The notes under the pieces were generated by a model. It ran no database searches. It was not told the DNA's origin and saw only the letters and a program-made list of their open reading frames with translations. DNA of 64,000 nucleotides, from assembly GCF_001425945.1 (NCBI RefSeq), contig NZ_LMEB01000004.1, forward strand, positions 46,536-110,535, given 5' to 3'. This DNA comes from Brevundimonas sp. Root1279 (GTDB lineage Bacteria; Pseudomonadota; Alphaproteobacteria; Caulobacterales; Caulobacteraceae). The position numbers were made by a program, and so were the translations under genes. Of this stretch, positions 25,462-34,290 are shown in pieces. Within the stretch, counting starts at the first letter, position 1; every line of letters starts with the position of its first letter.

Positions 25462-27105
25462 TCAGCCCTTGATGCTGACCGGGCGGCGTAGGAAGGCCGG
25501 GATATCGGCGTCGCCGAACGGGCGTCCGCGCGAAGGCTGCTGCTCTTCGCCGCCGCGCTCGGAACCTCGATCCGAGCCCCGATCCGAGCCCCGATCCGAG
25601 CCCCGATCCGAGCCACGTCCGCCACGGCGATCCGACGACCGGTCCGAAGAACGCTCGCTCGGGCGGGCCTGCGGCGCCGGCTGAGGCGGTTGCGGGGCGG
25701 GGGCGGCCTGGACGACGTCCGACGGCGCCTCGGAGGCGGCCTCGACGGTGACCTCCGGCTTCTTGGCGCCGCGACGGCTGCGCGAACGACGACGCGAGCC
25801 TCCTTCGGCGGCTTCGGCTTCAGGGGCGGGCGCGGATTCGGCGTCGACGGCGACCGGAGCGGGGTCCGCCTCGATCGGGGTGTCCTCGACGACCGGCTTG
25901 GTCGAGCGGCGGCCGCGGGCCGGGCGCTCGCCCTTGTCGGCCACGGGACGCGAGGGGCGGCCGCCCGAGAAGTCGACGCCTTCCAGCACCAGCTCTTGCG
26001 GGTCCATCTTGATCAGCTTCAGGACCTTGTCGAGCGCCCGGTCATCGGCCGGGGTGACGATCATGAAGGTCTGGCCCTTGCGGCCGGCGCGGCCGGTGCG
26101 GCCGATGCGGTGGACGTAGTCGTCGGCGTGGTGGGCTACGTCGTAGTTGAACACGTGGCTCACGTCCGGGATGTCCAGGCCGCGCGCGGCGACGTCCGAG
26201 GCAACCAGGATCTTCAGCGCGCCCGAGCGGAAGTCGGCCAGGGTCTTCATGCGCAGCGACTGGTCGAGGTCGCCATGGATCGGAGCGGCGTCGAAGCCGT
26301 GGGTCTTCAGCGACTTGGCGACGATGTCGACTTCCGACTTCCGGTTACAGAAGACGATGCCGTTCTTGACGTCCTCGCGGCCGACCAGGGCCCGCAGCGC
26401 GGCGCGCTTGGCCTTCGGATCGGAGGAGGGGATGCGCACCAGGTACTGGGTGATGGTCTCGGCGGTCATGGCCGGACGCGAGGCCTCGACCCGGGTCGGG
26501 TCCTTGAGGAACTGCGTGGTCAGGCGGGTGATCTCCGGCGGCATGGTGGCCGAGAAGAACAGGGTCTGACGCTTCGGCGGCGTCAGCTTGAAGATGCGCT
26601 CGATGTCCGGGATGAAGCCCATGTCGAGCATGCGGTCGGCTTCGTCGACGACCATGACCTCGACGCCCGTCAGCAGCATCTTGCCGCGTTCGAACAGGTC
26701 GAGCAGCCGCCCCGGGGTGGCGATCAGGACGTCCACGCCCTTGTTCAGGGCGGCGACCTGGTCGGCCATCGACACGCCGCCGATCAGCAGCACCCACGAG
26801 AGCTTGGTGCCCTTGGCGTATTTCTCGAAGCTGGAGGCGACCTGGTCGGCCAGTTCGCGGGTCGGGGCCAGCACCAGGGCGCGCGGCATCCGGGCGCGGG
26901 CGCGGCCTTTCGACAGGCGGTCGATCAGCGGAAGGGTGAAGGCGGCGGTTTTGCCGGTGCCGGTCTGGGCGATGCCGAGCACGTCGCGCCCGGCGAGGGC
27001 CACGGGGATCGACTGGGCCTGGATCGGGGTGGCGGTCGTGTAGCCGGTGTCGGCGACCGCTTGCAGGGTCGTGGGCGAAAGGCCCAGCTGGGAAAATTCG
27101 GTCAT
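25462..27105 (-). CDS. DEAD-box RNA helicase (RhlE/RhlB-like)
   Basis: ATP-dependent RNA helicase, 547 aa from the ATG at 27105 with AAGGA upstream. Conserved motifs are AQTGTGKT (I), PTRELADQ (Ia), VDEADRMLDMGF (II), SAT (III), and HRIGRTGRAGRKG (VI). The core ends near residue 365; the rest is a disordered tail rich in Arg, Ser, Gly and Pro, ending in RGSD repeats. A helicase at this position in Caulobacter is, from memory, RhlB of the RNA degradosome, so ribosome or degradosome work is likely. A frame upstream to 27243 has no homology. Confidence 0.92.
   Translation of the reverse strand: MTEFSQLGLSPTTLQAVADTGYTTATPIQAQSIPVALAGRDVLGIAQTGTGKTAAFTLPLIDRLSKGRARARMPRALVLAPTRELADQVASSFEKYAKGTKLSWVLLIGGVSMADQVAALNKGVDVLIATPGRLLDLFERGKMLLTGVEVMVVDEADRMLDMGFIPDIERIFKLTPPKRQTLFFSATMPPEITRLTTQFLKDPTRVEASRPAMTAETITQYLVRIPSSDPKAKRAALRALVGREDVKNGIVFCNRKSEVDIVAKSLKTHGFDAAPIHGDLDQSLRMKTLADFRSGALKILVASDVAARGLDIPDVSHVFNYDVAHHADDYVHRIGRTGRAGRKGQTFMIVTPADDRALDKVLKLIKMDPQELVLEGVDFSGGRPSRPVADKGERPARGRRSTKPVVEDTPIEADPAPVAVDAESAPAPEAEAAEGGSRRRSRSRRGAKKPEVTVEAASEAPSDVVQAAPAPQPPQPAPQARPSERSSDRSSDRRGGRGSDRGSDRGSDRGSDRGSERGGEEQQPSRGRPFGDADIPAFLRRPVSIKG
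25568..25615. repeat. Four tandem 12-bp repeats in the helicase tail
   Basis: The unit CGATCCGAGCCC occurs four times without gaps (the last unit ends in A). Read on the minus strand it encodes the RGSD repeats of the disordered C-terminal tail. As 12 is a multiple of three, unit gain or loss would keep the frame. Confidence 0.9.
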
Positions 27106-27290
27106 AGGTCCTTGGGACTGGATGAAGGACGCCCGCGCATCGGGTCGTCGTGCGAAGCGCGGAACCGCCCTGTCTCTGGGCGAGCGGGCGGCGCGGATTC
27201 GCCAGTCCTGTCCCGAACGTGCCGCGGATATAGAAGCCCCCACGCGAGAGTCAACTATTCATGGAACCATGGTCGTAGGCTTGGCATTTC

Positions 27291-27305
27291 CTAAACGGTT
27301 GTTAA
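27291..27305. promoter_or_regulatory. Possible CtrA box before the small secreted protein gene
   Basis: CTAA-N7-TTAA matches the CtrA consensus TTAA-N7-TTAA with one mismatch. It lies 36-50 bases before the start of the small secreted protein gene. Two GANTC sites (27196-27200 and 27248-27252) occur in the same 235-base intergenic space. Short motifs of this kind can arise by chance. Confidence 0.3.
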
Positions 27306-27340
27306 TAGTCCGCCCGGGGAAGGGTTGAGGGGCCTATTAA

Positions 27341-27700
27341 ATGCTGCGTACGCTTGCCGTTGCGACCTTTGCGGTCGCCTGTCTCATAGCCGGGCCTGGC
27401 AAGGCCGGCATCAACGACGCGTTCGGCAATACGGTCGTTTCCCACTATCCTGACGGCGGCTGGGTGAAACACTGGTTCAACCCGGACGGCAGCTATTCGG
27501 CGCATTTCTCGGATGGCCGTCGTCTGTCGGCGCGCTGGGCCATCGATGGCGACCGGATCTGCCTCACCAACATGCGCCCGAACATGCTGATCCCGCGCTT
27601 CTGCACCACCATGATCGACGCCGACATCGGCGAGACCTGGCAGTCGCGTGATCCCCTGGGCCGCCGGGTCCGAAACGTGCTCGTCGCGGGCCGCAACTAG
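27341..27700 (+). CDS. Small secreted protein of unknown function
   Basis: 119 aa with a signal peptide of about 22 residues (AVATFAVACLIAGPGKAG, cleavage near AGINDAF). The mature part is tryptophan- and tyrosine-rich with patterns YPDGGWVKHWFNPDGSY and FSDGRRLSARW. Two cysteines (in RICLTN and RFCTTM) may form a disulfide. No family is recognised beyond this. The 3' end overlaps the convergent CPBP gene by four bases. It lies divergent from the DEAD-box helicase gene. Confidence 0.7.
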   Translation: MLRTLAVATFAVACLIAGPGKAGINDAFGNTVVSHYPDGGWVKHWFNPDGSYSAHFSDGRRLSARWAIDGDRICLTNMRPNMLIPRFCTTMIDADIGETWQSRDPLGRRVRNVLVAGRN

Positions 27701-28434
27701 GTCGATTGGCCGGCGGCGCCCGCCAGAAGCATCGCGGTCGCGAACAAGGTCCAATCGTTGACGATGTGGGCGATGACCGACGCCCAGAGGTTCTTTGTCG
27801 TCAGGTAGGCGCCGAGCAGAACAAGCCGAGCCGTGCCGATGATCACCACCGTCTGGATGATGTGCCATTGGTAGGTCGAGAAATGCATGGCGGCGAACAG
27901 GAGCGCGGCGGGCAGCGCCGCAGTCGTCACCGCCGCCCTGCGGTCCAGACCGACGCGCCGCGCGAGCGTCAACACCGCGAGAAAGGGAACGACGGTGACG
28001 AGCTCCTCGCCGACGAGTTGGAACGCCGTCTGCCCGAAGAAGGCCGGCAGCTCGGCCAGGCTTAGCGCGCCCAGCGCTTGGTTCACCGGATTTGCGGCTG
28101 TCTGAACGAGCCGGGTCACCAGCCAGCCGACGAGGACGGTCACGACCAGGTTGAGGACGGCGAACCCGATCCCGTGGCCGACGTCGCGTCGTGTCGGCTG
28201 CGCGAACACCAGGCCGAGCCGCCCCTTGGTCAGGACCGCCAGTCCCAGCAACGAGAGTCCTGTGAACAGGATCGCGCCGGGGAGCGAGCCGCCCTGGCCG
28301 AACCAGAGCGGCGCGCAGAACAGGCCGGCCACCCCTCCGGCCACGGCGGCCAGGGCGACTATCCACCGGAGGGTCGACGGCGCGTAAGGACGACCGTCGT
28401 AGAACGGGAAGTCCCGGGCGCCCGGCGTCATCAA
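27697..28434 (-). CDS. CPBP family intramembrane metalloprotease
   Basis: 245 aa, about seven membrane segments. The family motifs are EE (in GEELVTVVPF), FxxxH (in FAAMHF) and HxxxN/D (in AHIVND). The usual EExxxR lacks the arginine (EELVTV), which sets this protein apart and makes activity uncertain. CPBP proteins cleave membrane peptides, including prenylated (CaaX-type) and bacteriocin-related substrates. Its start overlaps the upstream secreted protein gene by four bases (ATGA), so the two may be co-translated. Confidence 0.82.
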   Translation of the reverse strand: MMTPGARDFPFYDGRPYAPSTLRWIVALAAVAGGVAGLFCAPLWFGQGGSLPGAILFTGLSLLGLAVLTKGRLGLVFAQPTRRDVGHGIGFAVLNLVVTVLVGWLVTRLVQTAANPVNQALGALSLAELPAFFGQTAFQLVGEELVTVVPFLAVLTLARRVGLDRRAAVTTAALPAALLFAAMHFSTYQWHIIQTVVIIGTARLVLLGAYLTTKNLWASVIAHIVNDWTLFATAMLLAGAAGQST

Positions 28435-29183
28435 TAGGGATCGATGGACAGCACGTTTCCGGACGCGGTCACCCGGCAGACCGAGCGATAGCTGCCCGTC
28501 GCCATGGTCATCTCATACTGGCCGCCGCCCAGATCGCGCACGCCGATCGGCACGCTGGAGCCGTAGGGGCGGCTCTGGAAATCGTCGGCGCGGCGGGCGC
28601 ATGCGTCCTGGGCCTCCCGCGGCGCTTGGCGGACCCAACGGGAGTTGGAGTTGCGCCGGTTGGTCGCCTCGGCCTCACCGGCGAGATAGCCCTCGTGATA
28701 GCCCTCGGTCTCGTGGCGGTCGTCGTAGATGGAGCCGTAGAGGCCGGCCTGGTAGCCGCGCTGGTATTCGCTGTCGTGGTTGCGGTCAGCGTCGTTGTGG
28801 CGGTTGTTATGCGCTGCCAGGGCCGCGACCAGGCCGACGAGGGCGACCCCCGCCACGGCGGCGGCGGCAGCGTTGCCGTCCGATCCGCCGCCGCCGCATT
28901 CGCTACGGCCTGCCTGGTTGATGGATGCGTAGCGACCGTCGCGCGTCATGATGGCGACGCAGTCATCGCCGCGCTTCCAGTAGGTCAACCGGCCGTCGCC
29001 GACGACCTCGCTGCGGCCGGTGGCCTGATAGCCCCTGCTGGTCAGTTCCCCCTCCGCTTGGCCCGCGCGGGCGCCGACGAGGTCGGAAAGGCGGCTCGGC
29101 GTCTGTGCGGCCGCCTGGGTCGCGGCCCCGAGCGCCAGGGCGCCGGACAGGAGGAGGGACAGGCAAGGGCGCGCGAACGACAT
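28431..29183 (-). CDS. Secreted or membrane-anchored protein with glycine-rich and polar tail
   Basis: 250 aa from the ATG at 29183 (AGGAG upstream). A signal peptide covers about 1-25 (SLLLSGALALGAATQAAAQ). The segment around 28-90 with WKRGDDCVAIMTRDGRY resembles small beta-rich domains seen next to envelope proteins. A Gly/Asp-rich stretch leads to a hydrophobic segment (VAGVALVGLVAALAAHN), then a polar, Tyr/Gly/Asp-rich region. The tail ends with TASGNVLSIDPY. I do not recognise a named family. It is coupled to the CPBP gene by a four-base overlap. Confidence 0.68.
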   Translation of the reverse strand: MSFARPCLSLLLSGALALGAATQAAAQTPSRLSDLVGARAGQAEGELTSRGYQATGRSEVVGDGRLTYWKRGDDCVAIMTRDGRYASINQAGRSECGGGGSDGNAAAAAVAGVALVGLVAALAAHNNRHNDADRNHDSEYQRGYQAGLYGSIYDDRHETEGYHEGYLAGEAEATNRRNSNSRWVRQAPREAQDACARRADDFQSRPYGSSVPIGVRDLGGGQYEMTMATGSYRSVCRVTASGNVLSIDPY

Positions 29184-29301
29184 GGGGTGCTCCTGTTGCA
29201 CTGCGGGATGCAGCACGTCGAAAATCGAAATACCTCAGGGTCGCAAAAGTTCAGCGACTCGCGTCAACGGAGCGGCGACTGCGACGCCGGGTCGCAAACG
29301 A

Positions 29302-29327
29302 CAAACGGCCGCCCCGAAGGACGGCCG
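29302..29327 (-). terminator. Likely terminator of tRNA-Asp
   Basis: On the minus strand CGGCCGTCC pairs with GGGCGGCCG around a TTCG tetraloop (stem 29306-29314 with 29319-29327, one G-U pair). A short T-rich run (TTTGTCGTTT) follows on that strand. It lies about 60 bases past the tRNA 3' end. Confidence 0.65.
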
Positions 29328-29361
29328 CTTGGTCGTAAGAAGGTTACTGGGGAAGGGCGGT

Positions 29362-29391
29362 GCGCCATTCCTTCATCAGAAGGAATGGCGC
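29362..29391. repeat. Inverted repeat folding over the 3' end of tRNA-Asp
   Basis: CGCCATTCCTTC (29363-29374) and GAAGGAATGGCG (29379-29390) are perfect reverse complements over the loop ATCA, and one more G-C pair extends the stem. The right arm on the plus strand contains the last acceptor base, the discriminator base and the CCA of the tRNA. In the minus-strand transcript the 3' trailer would pair back with the mature 3' end. No T-run follows. Confidence 0.85.
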
Positions 29392-29462
29392 GAGTGACGG
29401 GGCTCGAACCCGCGACCTCCGGCGTGACAGGCCGGCACTCTAACCAACTGAGCTACACCCGC
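29386..29462 (-). tRNA. tRNA-Asp (anticodon GTC)
   Basis: 77 bases with the CCA encoded. The acceptor stem GCGGGTG pairs with CACTCGC (one G-U), the D arm contains AGCTCAGTTGG, the anticodon stem CCGGC/GCCGG encloses the loop CTGTCAC with anticodon GTC, and the T arm holds GGTTCGAGCCC. The discriminator base is G, as expected for tRNA-Asp. A promoter lies about 40 bases upstream. Confidence 0.97.
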
Positions 29463-29503
29463 GTTTCCCGGCCGAAGCGCTGGTGCGCCGCGGCGAGGGG
29501 CGT

Positions 29504-29533
29504 CGTTTAGGCGGGGGGGTGGCGCACTGTCAA
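29504..29533 (-). promoter_or_regulatory. Promoter of tRNA-Asp
   Basis: On the minus strand a perfect TTGACA -35 (29533-29528) is followed after 17-18 bases by CTAAAC/TAAACG. The predicted start is near 29498, giving a leader of about 36 bases before the tRNA. Confidence 0.65.
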
Positions 29534-29559
29534 GCGCGACCCCGCAGGAAAAATTGAGA

Positions 29560-31188
29560 TCATCGTTCGGCGGCCTTCGAAGCCCCCGCTGCGGCGGGTT
29601 CCGGTGGAGCTTGAGGGCCCGAAATTCCGCCGTCGACCGGGAACTGGGCGGCGGTTTCCGGGGCCGGCGGCGAATAGTGCACGCCGACGCCCGGCCCCAG
29701 CGGCAACTCGAGCGCCACCCAGAGCGCCACCATGGTCAGACCCGCCACCAGGAAGCACCCGGCGTAGGGCAGCATCGTCGACATCAGCGATCCCAGTCCG
29801 AATTTCGGGTCCCAGCGCTGGGCGAAGGTCAGAATCAGCGGGAAGTAGCTCATCAGCGGCGTCGCGATGTTGGTGACCGAGTCGCCCATCCGGTAGGCGG
29901 CGGTCGTCATCTCCGGGCTGATTCCCAGCAGCATGAACATCGGCACCACGATCGGGGCGAGCGCCGACCACTTGGCTGAGGCGGAGCCGACGAACAGGTC
30001 GAAGAAACAGGACACCAGCACCACGCTGATCAGCAGCAGGGGCGTGGGCAGTTCGACCTGCTGGAGTGCGCCGGCGGCGTTGATGGCCAGGATGGGCCCG
30101 AGGCCCGACCAGTTGAACATGGCCACGAAGTGGGCCGCGAAGAAGACCAGGACGAGGTAGGGCGCCAACTGCACCAGACCCTCGCGCATCATCCGCACCA
30201 GGTCGCGGTGGCTCTTCACGCTGCCCGCGCCTGCGCCGAAGGCCGCGCCCGAGACGAAGAAGGTTATGGCGAAGAAGGCCGCGAGCGAGCGGTAGAGCGG
30301 ATTGAAGCGCTGCGCCGCCTCGGCCTCGGTGTCGACGAAGGGGGAGACCGGCAGGAGAGTGATCAGGGTCCACAGGCCGATCATGCCGAGCACCGCCAGA
30401 CCCGCCCAGGCCAGGCCGCGCTTCTCGGCGGCGGTCAGCGGGGTCTTTTCCTCCGTCGTGGCCGGGGACGCGTCGGTCGGGGTCCATTTGCCGAGCCGCG
30501 GCTCGATGATCCGGTCCGTGAGGAACCAGACGATGGGCGTGAAGACCATCACGACGCCGACGATGAAGAACCAGTTGCCGGCGATGTTCACCGAGTAGGA
30601 CGGGTCGATCAGGTGGGCCGCCGGCTCGGTGATGCCCAGGAGTAGGGCGTCCTGGGCCCCAGGCACCAGATTGCCGGCGTATCCGCCGGACACCGCGGCG
30701 AATCCGGCCGCCAGGCCCGCCAGCGGATGGCGGCCGGCGGCAGCGAAGATCACCGCCGCAAGGGGGATGACCACGACATAGGCCGCGTCTGAGGCGTGGT
30801 GCGAGACCATGCCGGTGATGACCACGACCGGCGTCAGCAGGAATCGGGGTGCGTTGAGCAGGGCCCCCCGGATGGCCGTGGTGAACAGCCCGCTGCGCTC
30901 GGCCACCGAGGCCCCGTAGATGATGGTGATGACGATCCCCAGCGGCGGGAAGTCAGCCAGCGTCTTGGGCATGCCGATGAACAGTTGCTCCAGATTCTCG
31001 GCCGACAGCAGGCTTTCGGCCCTCAGGGTGTCGCCGGTGACCGGATTGACCGCCGCCCACCCCAGGCCGGCGCCGACCATGCTCAGCACGATCAGCGCGC
31101 CGATAAGCCAGAGGAAGAGGAAGACCGGGTCCGGCAGCTTGTTGCCGACGCGTTCGATGACATTGAGAACGCGGGATGCGCCGGCCAT
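29560..31188 (-). CDS. AbgT family transporter
   Basis: 542 aa, about eleven membrane segments. AbgT proteins import p-aminobenzoyl-glutamate; relatives such as MtrF export sulfonamides. The family segments include GMVSHHASDAAYVVVIPLA and the loop VPGAQDALLLG. The terminal segment is a proline/alanine-rich tail rich in Gln/Glu. The substrate cannot be told from sequence; drug efflux is possible. It is divergent from nuoA. Confidence 0.9.
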   Translation of the reverse strand: MAGASRVLNVIERVGNKLPDPVFLFLWLIGALIVLSMVGAGLGWAAVNPVTGDTLRAESLLSAENLEQLFIGMPKTLADFPPLGIVITIIYGASVAERSGLFTTAIRGALLNAPRFLLTPVVVITGMVSHHASDAAYVVVIPLAAVIFAAAGRHPLAGLAAGFAAVSGGYAGNLVPGAQDALLLGITEPAAHLIDPSYSVNIAGNWFFIVGVVMVFTPIVWFLTDRIIEPRLGKWTPTDASPATTEEKTPLTAAEKRGLAWAGLAVLGMIGLWTLITLLPVSPFVDTEAEAAQRFNPLYRSLAAFFAITFFVSGAAFGAGAGSVKSHRDLVRMMREGLVQLAPYLVLVFFAAHFVAMFNWSGLGPILAINAAGALQQVELPTPLLLISVVLVSCFFDLFVGSASAKWSALAPIVVPMFMLLGISPEMTTAAYRMGDSVTNIATPLMSYFPLILTFAQRWDPKFGLGSLMSTMLPYAGCFLVAGLTMVALWVALELPLGPGVGVHYSPPAPETAAQFPVDGGISGPQAPPEPAAAGASKAAER

Positions 31189-31324
31189 GGGCCTTCTCCG
31201 GGAAGCTTCAGCAGGAGGCTCGCATGGGAGAGGAGGGGGCCTGTTCAGGCAAGGCTCGGGGCCTGCGACACGCTGTCCGCACAGCTGCGAACCATTCTCA
31301 AGAAAAACCTTTCACCGCATGGGT

Positions 31325-31363
31325 TTGAACCTGTGAGGCTCCCGGTCTAGAAAGCGCCGATTC
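31325..31363 (+). promoter_or_regulatory. Predicted nuo operon promoter with a GANTC at the start site
   Basis: TTGAAC (31325-31330), a 17-base spacer, then TAGAAA (31348-31353). A GATTC (31359-31363), the CcrM recognition sequence, sits where transcription would begin. The -35 and -10 match four of six bases each, so this is a prediction only. Confidence 0.4.
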
Positions 31364-31398
31364 CGCCCCTCCCACTGTGGCGGACGAGGTCCTTCCGG

Positions 31399-31776
31399 AT
31401 GAATGCATTCCTTCTCGAATACCTGCCGATCGTGATCTTTCTCGGGATCGCGGCGGTGCTCGGGCTCGGCTTCATGATCGCCGCCTGGGTGCTGGCCCCC
31501 AAGAACCCCGACTCGGAGAAGCTCTCGGCCTACGAGTGCGGCTTCAACGCCTTTGACGATGCGCGGATGAAGTTCGACGTCCGCTTCTACCTGGTGTCGA
31601 TCCTGTTCATCATCTTCGACCTGGAAGTCGCCTTCCTGTTCCCGTGGGCGGTGTCGATGTTCGACCTGTCGCACGCGGGCATGGTGTTCGCCTTCTGGTC
31701 CATGATGGTCTTCCTGGGCGTTCTCACCATCGGCTTTATCTACGAATGGAAGAGGGGCGCGCTCGAATGGCAGTGA
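31399..31776 (+). CDS. nuoA: NADH-quinone oxidoreductase subunit A
   Basis: Membrane subunit of complex I, 125 aa with three membrane segments. The loop with [16 protein letters not shown] carries the functionally important conserved acidic and cysteine residues. It starts the nuo operon; the 3' end overlaps nuoB by ten bases. Confidence 0.96.
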   Translation: MNAFLLEYLPIVIFLGIAAVLGLGFMIAAWVLAPKNPDSEKLSAYECGFNAFDDARMKFDVRFYLVSILFIIFDLEVAFLFPWAVSMFDLSHAGMVFAFWSMMVFLGVLTIGFIYEWKRGALEWQ

Positions 31777-32399
31777 CGACCAACACGGTCCCGCTGATCG
31801 GCGTCGGCAATCAGGGCGCTTCGCCGATCGGGCCTGGCGCTTCGTCGCCGGTCGCCTTCGGACAGGGCGCCCGTTCGATGGTGCAGGGCTATGATCCGGC
31901 CATCCACGACAAATTCTTCGAGGCCGTGAACGCCGAGCTCGGCGAGCGGGGCTTCATCACGACGTCGCTCGACGACGTCATCAACTGGGCGCGCACCGGC
32001 TCGCTGATGTGGATGACGTTCGGTCTGGCGTGCTGCGCCGTGGAGATGATGCAGGCCTCGATGCCGCGCTTCGACATGGAGCGCTTCGGCATGGCGCCGC
32101 GCGCCAGCCCGCGTCAGTCGGACCTGATGATCGTCGCCGGAACCCTGACCAACAAGATGGCTCCGGCGCTCCGTAAAGTATACGACCAGATGCCGGACCC
32201 GCGTTACGTGCTTTCGATGGGCTCGTGCGCAAACGGTGGCGGGTACTACCACTATAGTTACAGTGTTGTTCGCGGCTGCGATCGCGTTGTACCTGTGGAT
32301 GCTTACGTTCCGGGGTGCCCGCCGACGGCTGAGGCGCTGCTTTACGGGCTGCTGCAGCTGCAGAAGAAGATCCGCCGTACGGGGACCATCGACCGATGA
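31767..32399 (+). CDS. nuoB: NADH-quinone oxidoreductase subunit B
   Basis: Holds the terminal cluster N2 of complex I, 210 aa. The tandem cysteines of [11 protein letters not shown] plus GSCANGGG and [12 protein letters not shown] form the four ligands of N2. The start is the ATG at 31767. An N-terminal extension of about 40 residues rich in Gly/Ser/Pro is typical of alphaproteobacterial forms. The 3' part (about 32170-32350) uses unusual codons compared with the rest (several GTT, AGT, GTA, GGG). Confidence 0.97.
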   Translation: MAVTTNTVPLIGVGNQGASPIGPGASSPVAFGQGARSMVQGYDPAIHDKFFEAVNAELGERGFITTSLDDVINWARTGSLMWMTFGLACCAVEMMQASMPRFDMERFGMAPRASPRQSDLMIVAGTLTNKMAPALRKVYDQMPDPRYVLSMGSCANGGGYYHYSYSVVRGCDRVVPVDAYVPGCPPTAEALLYGLLQLQKKIRRTGTIDR

Positions 32400-33019
32400 C
32401 CTCTCTGGTGAAGCAACAAGAGTTCGAAGGCCTGCTGACGCCGCTGGGCGCCGAGATGGTCGGGGCGCTGGGCGTCCAGGCTCAGGTGGCGTTCGGCGAG
32501 CTGACGCTGATCGCCGAGCGCGACAGCATCGTCGAGGTGCTGACGGCGCTGCGCGACCGTTTCGGCTTCCAGCAGCTTCTGGACGTCTGCGGCGTCGACT
32601 TCCCGGATCGTGAAGAGCGGTTCGAGGTTGTCTACCACCTGCTGTCGCTGACCCGGAACGCGCGCCTGCGCGTCAAGGTGACGACGGACGAAGTGAAGCC
32701 GGTGCCGAGCGCGGTGTCGGTCTTCCCGTGCGCCGACTGGTTCGAGCGCGAGGCGTTCGACATGTACGGCATGCTGTTCTCGGGCCACCCGGACCTGCGC
32801 CGGCTGCTGACCGACTACGGCTTCCAGGGGCATCCGCTGCGCAAGGACTTCCCGATGACCGGCTATGTCGAGGTCCGTTACGACGAGACCGAGAAGCGGG
32901 TCGTCTACGAGCCGGTCAAGCTGACCCAGGAGTTCCGCAACTTCGACTTCCTCTCCCCGTGGGAGGGTGCGGAGTATCCGGCCCCGGTCCTGCCGGGCGA
33001 CGAGAAGGTGAAGGGCTGA
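32396..33019 (+). CDS. nuoC: NADH-quinone oxidoreductase subunit C
   Basis: Peripheral-arm subunit (30 kDa family), 207 aa. The family signature is [20 protein letters not shown] followed by [10 protein letters not shown]. It overlaps nuoB by four bases and shares bases with the nuoD start. Confidence 0.96.
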   Translation: MTSLVKQQEFEGLLTPLGAEMVGALGVQAQVAFGELTLIAERDSIVEVLTALRDRFGFQQLLDVCGVDFPDREERFEVVYHLLSLTRNARLRVKVTTDEVKPVPSAVSVFPCADWFEREAFDMYGMLFSGHPDLRRLLTDYGFQGHPLRKDFPMTGYVEVRYDETEKRVVYEPVKLTQEFRNFDFLSPWEGAEYPAPVLPGDEKVKG

Positions 33020-34290
33020 TGGCCGAAGCTTCCAGCATTCCGGCCCCGATCGGCGCGACCGACGTGTTCGACGACATGCCCCATGACGGCCGGACCGACC
33101 ACGCGCGCGCCATGGACGACCGCAAGTTCACGATCAATTTCGGCCCGCAGCACCCGGCCGCGCACGGCGTGCTCCGCCTGGTGCTGGAGCTGGACGGCGA
33201 GCTGGTCACCCGCGTCGACCCGCACATCGGCCTGCTGCACCGCGGCACCGAGAAGCTGATGGAGGCGCGCACCTACCTCCAGAACGTGCCTTATCTGGAT
33301 CGCCTCGACTACGTCGCGCCGATGAACCAGGAGCACGCCTTCTGCCTGGCCATCGAGAAGCTGCTGGCGGTCGAGGTCCCGTACCGCGCCCAGCTGATCC
33401 GGGTCCTGTACTCGGAAATCGGTCGCATCCTCTCGCACCTGCTGAACGTGACGACCCAGGCCATGGACGTCGGCGCCCTAACGCCGCCGCTCTGGGGCTT
33501 CGAGGAGCGCGAGAAGCTGATGGTGTTCTACGAGCGCGCCTGCGGCGCTCGCCTGCACGCCAACTATTTCCGCCCGGGCGGCGTCCATCAGGACCTGCCC
33601 TCGGACCTGATCGACGACATCGGCCGCTGGTGCGCCGAGTTCCCGGCGGCGCTGAAGGACATCGAGTCCCTCGTCACCGAGAACCGCATCTTCAAGCAGC
33701 GCAACGTCGACATCGGCGTGGTCACCAAACAGCAGGCGCTGGAGTGGGGCTTCACCGGCGTGATGATCCGCGGCTCGGACATCGCCTGGGACCTGCGCAA
33801 GTCGCAGCCGTACGAGTGCTATGCGGACCTCGAGTTCGATGTGCCGGTCGGCAAGAACGGCGACTGCTGGGACCGCTACCTCTGCCGCATCGAGGAGATG
33901 AAGCAGTCGGTGCGGATCATGGAGCAGTGCATCCACAAGCTGCGCAACTGCCCCGGCGAGCCGGTGATGATCGAGGACAACAAGATCGTTCCGCCGCGCC
34001 GCGGTGAGATGAAGCGGTCGATGGAGTCCCTGATCCACCACTTCAAGCTCTACACCGAAGGCTTCAAGACGCCCGAGGGCGAGGTCTACGCCTCGGTCGA
34101 AGCGCCCAAGGGCGAGTTCGGCATCTATCTGGTGTCCGACGGCACCAACAAGCCGTATCGCGTGAAGATCTCGGCGCCGGGCTTCCGCTCGCTGCAGGCG
34201 ATGGACTGGATGAACCGCGGCCACATGCTGGCCGACGTGTCGGCCATCCTCGGCTCGCTCGACATCGTGTTCGGGGAGGTCGATCGATGA
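33019..34290 (+). CDS. nuoD: NADH-quinone oxidoreductase subunit D
   Basis: Quinone-site subunit (49 kDa family), 423 aa. [13 protein letters not shown] near residue 40 and the conserved region [14 protein letters not shown] are typical. The start is the ATG at 33019, within the nuoC stop (TGATG). The N-terminal 35 residues before the fold are variable. Confidence 0.97.
   Translation: MAEASSIPAPIGATDVFDDMPHDGRTDHARAMDDRKFTINFGPQHPAAHGVLRLVLELDGELVTRVDPHIGLLHRGTEKLMEARTYLQNVPYLDRLDYVAPMNQEHAFCLAIEKLLAVEVPYRAQLIRVLYSEIGRILSHLLNVTTQAMDVGALTPPLWGFEEREKLMVFYERACGARLHANYFRPGGVHQDLPSDLIDDIGRWCAEFPAALKDIESLVTENRIFKQRNVDIGVVTKQQALEWGFTGVMIRGSDIAWDLRKSQPYECYADLEFDVPVGKNGDCWDRYLCRIEEMKQSVRIMEQCIHKLRNCPGEPVMIEDNKIVPPRRGEMKRSMESLIHHFKLYTEGFKTPEGEVYASVEAPKGEFGIYLVSDGTNKPYRVKISAPGFRSLQAMDWMNRGHMLADVSAILGSLDIVFGEVDR

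Noticed and set aside
25568..25615. CRISPR-like repeat
   Set aside because: Units are 12 bp with no spacers and lie in the coding frame of the helicase tail.
29220..29300. Small gene between the secreted protein and tRNA-Asp
   Set aside because: Frames here overlap the tRNA or its trailer and show no protein features.
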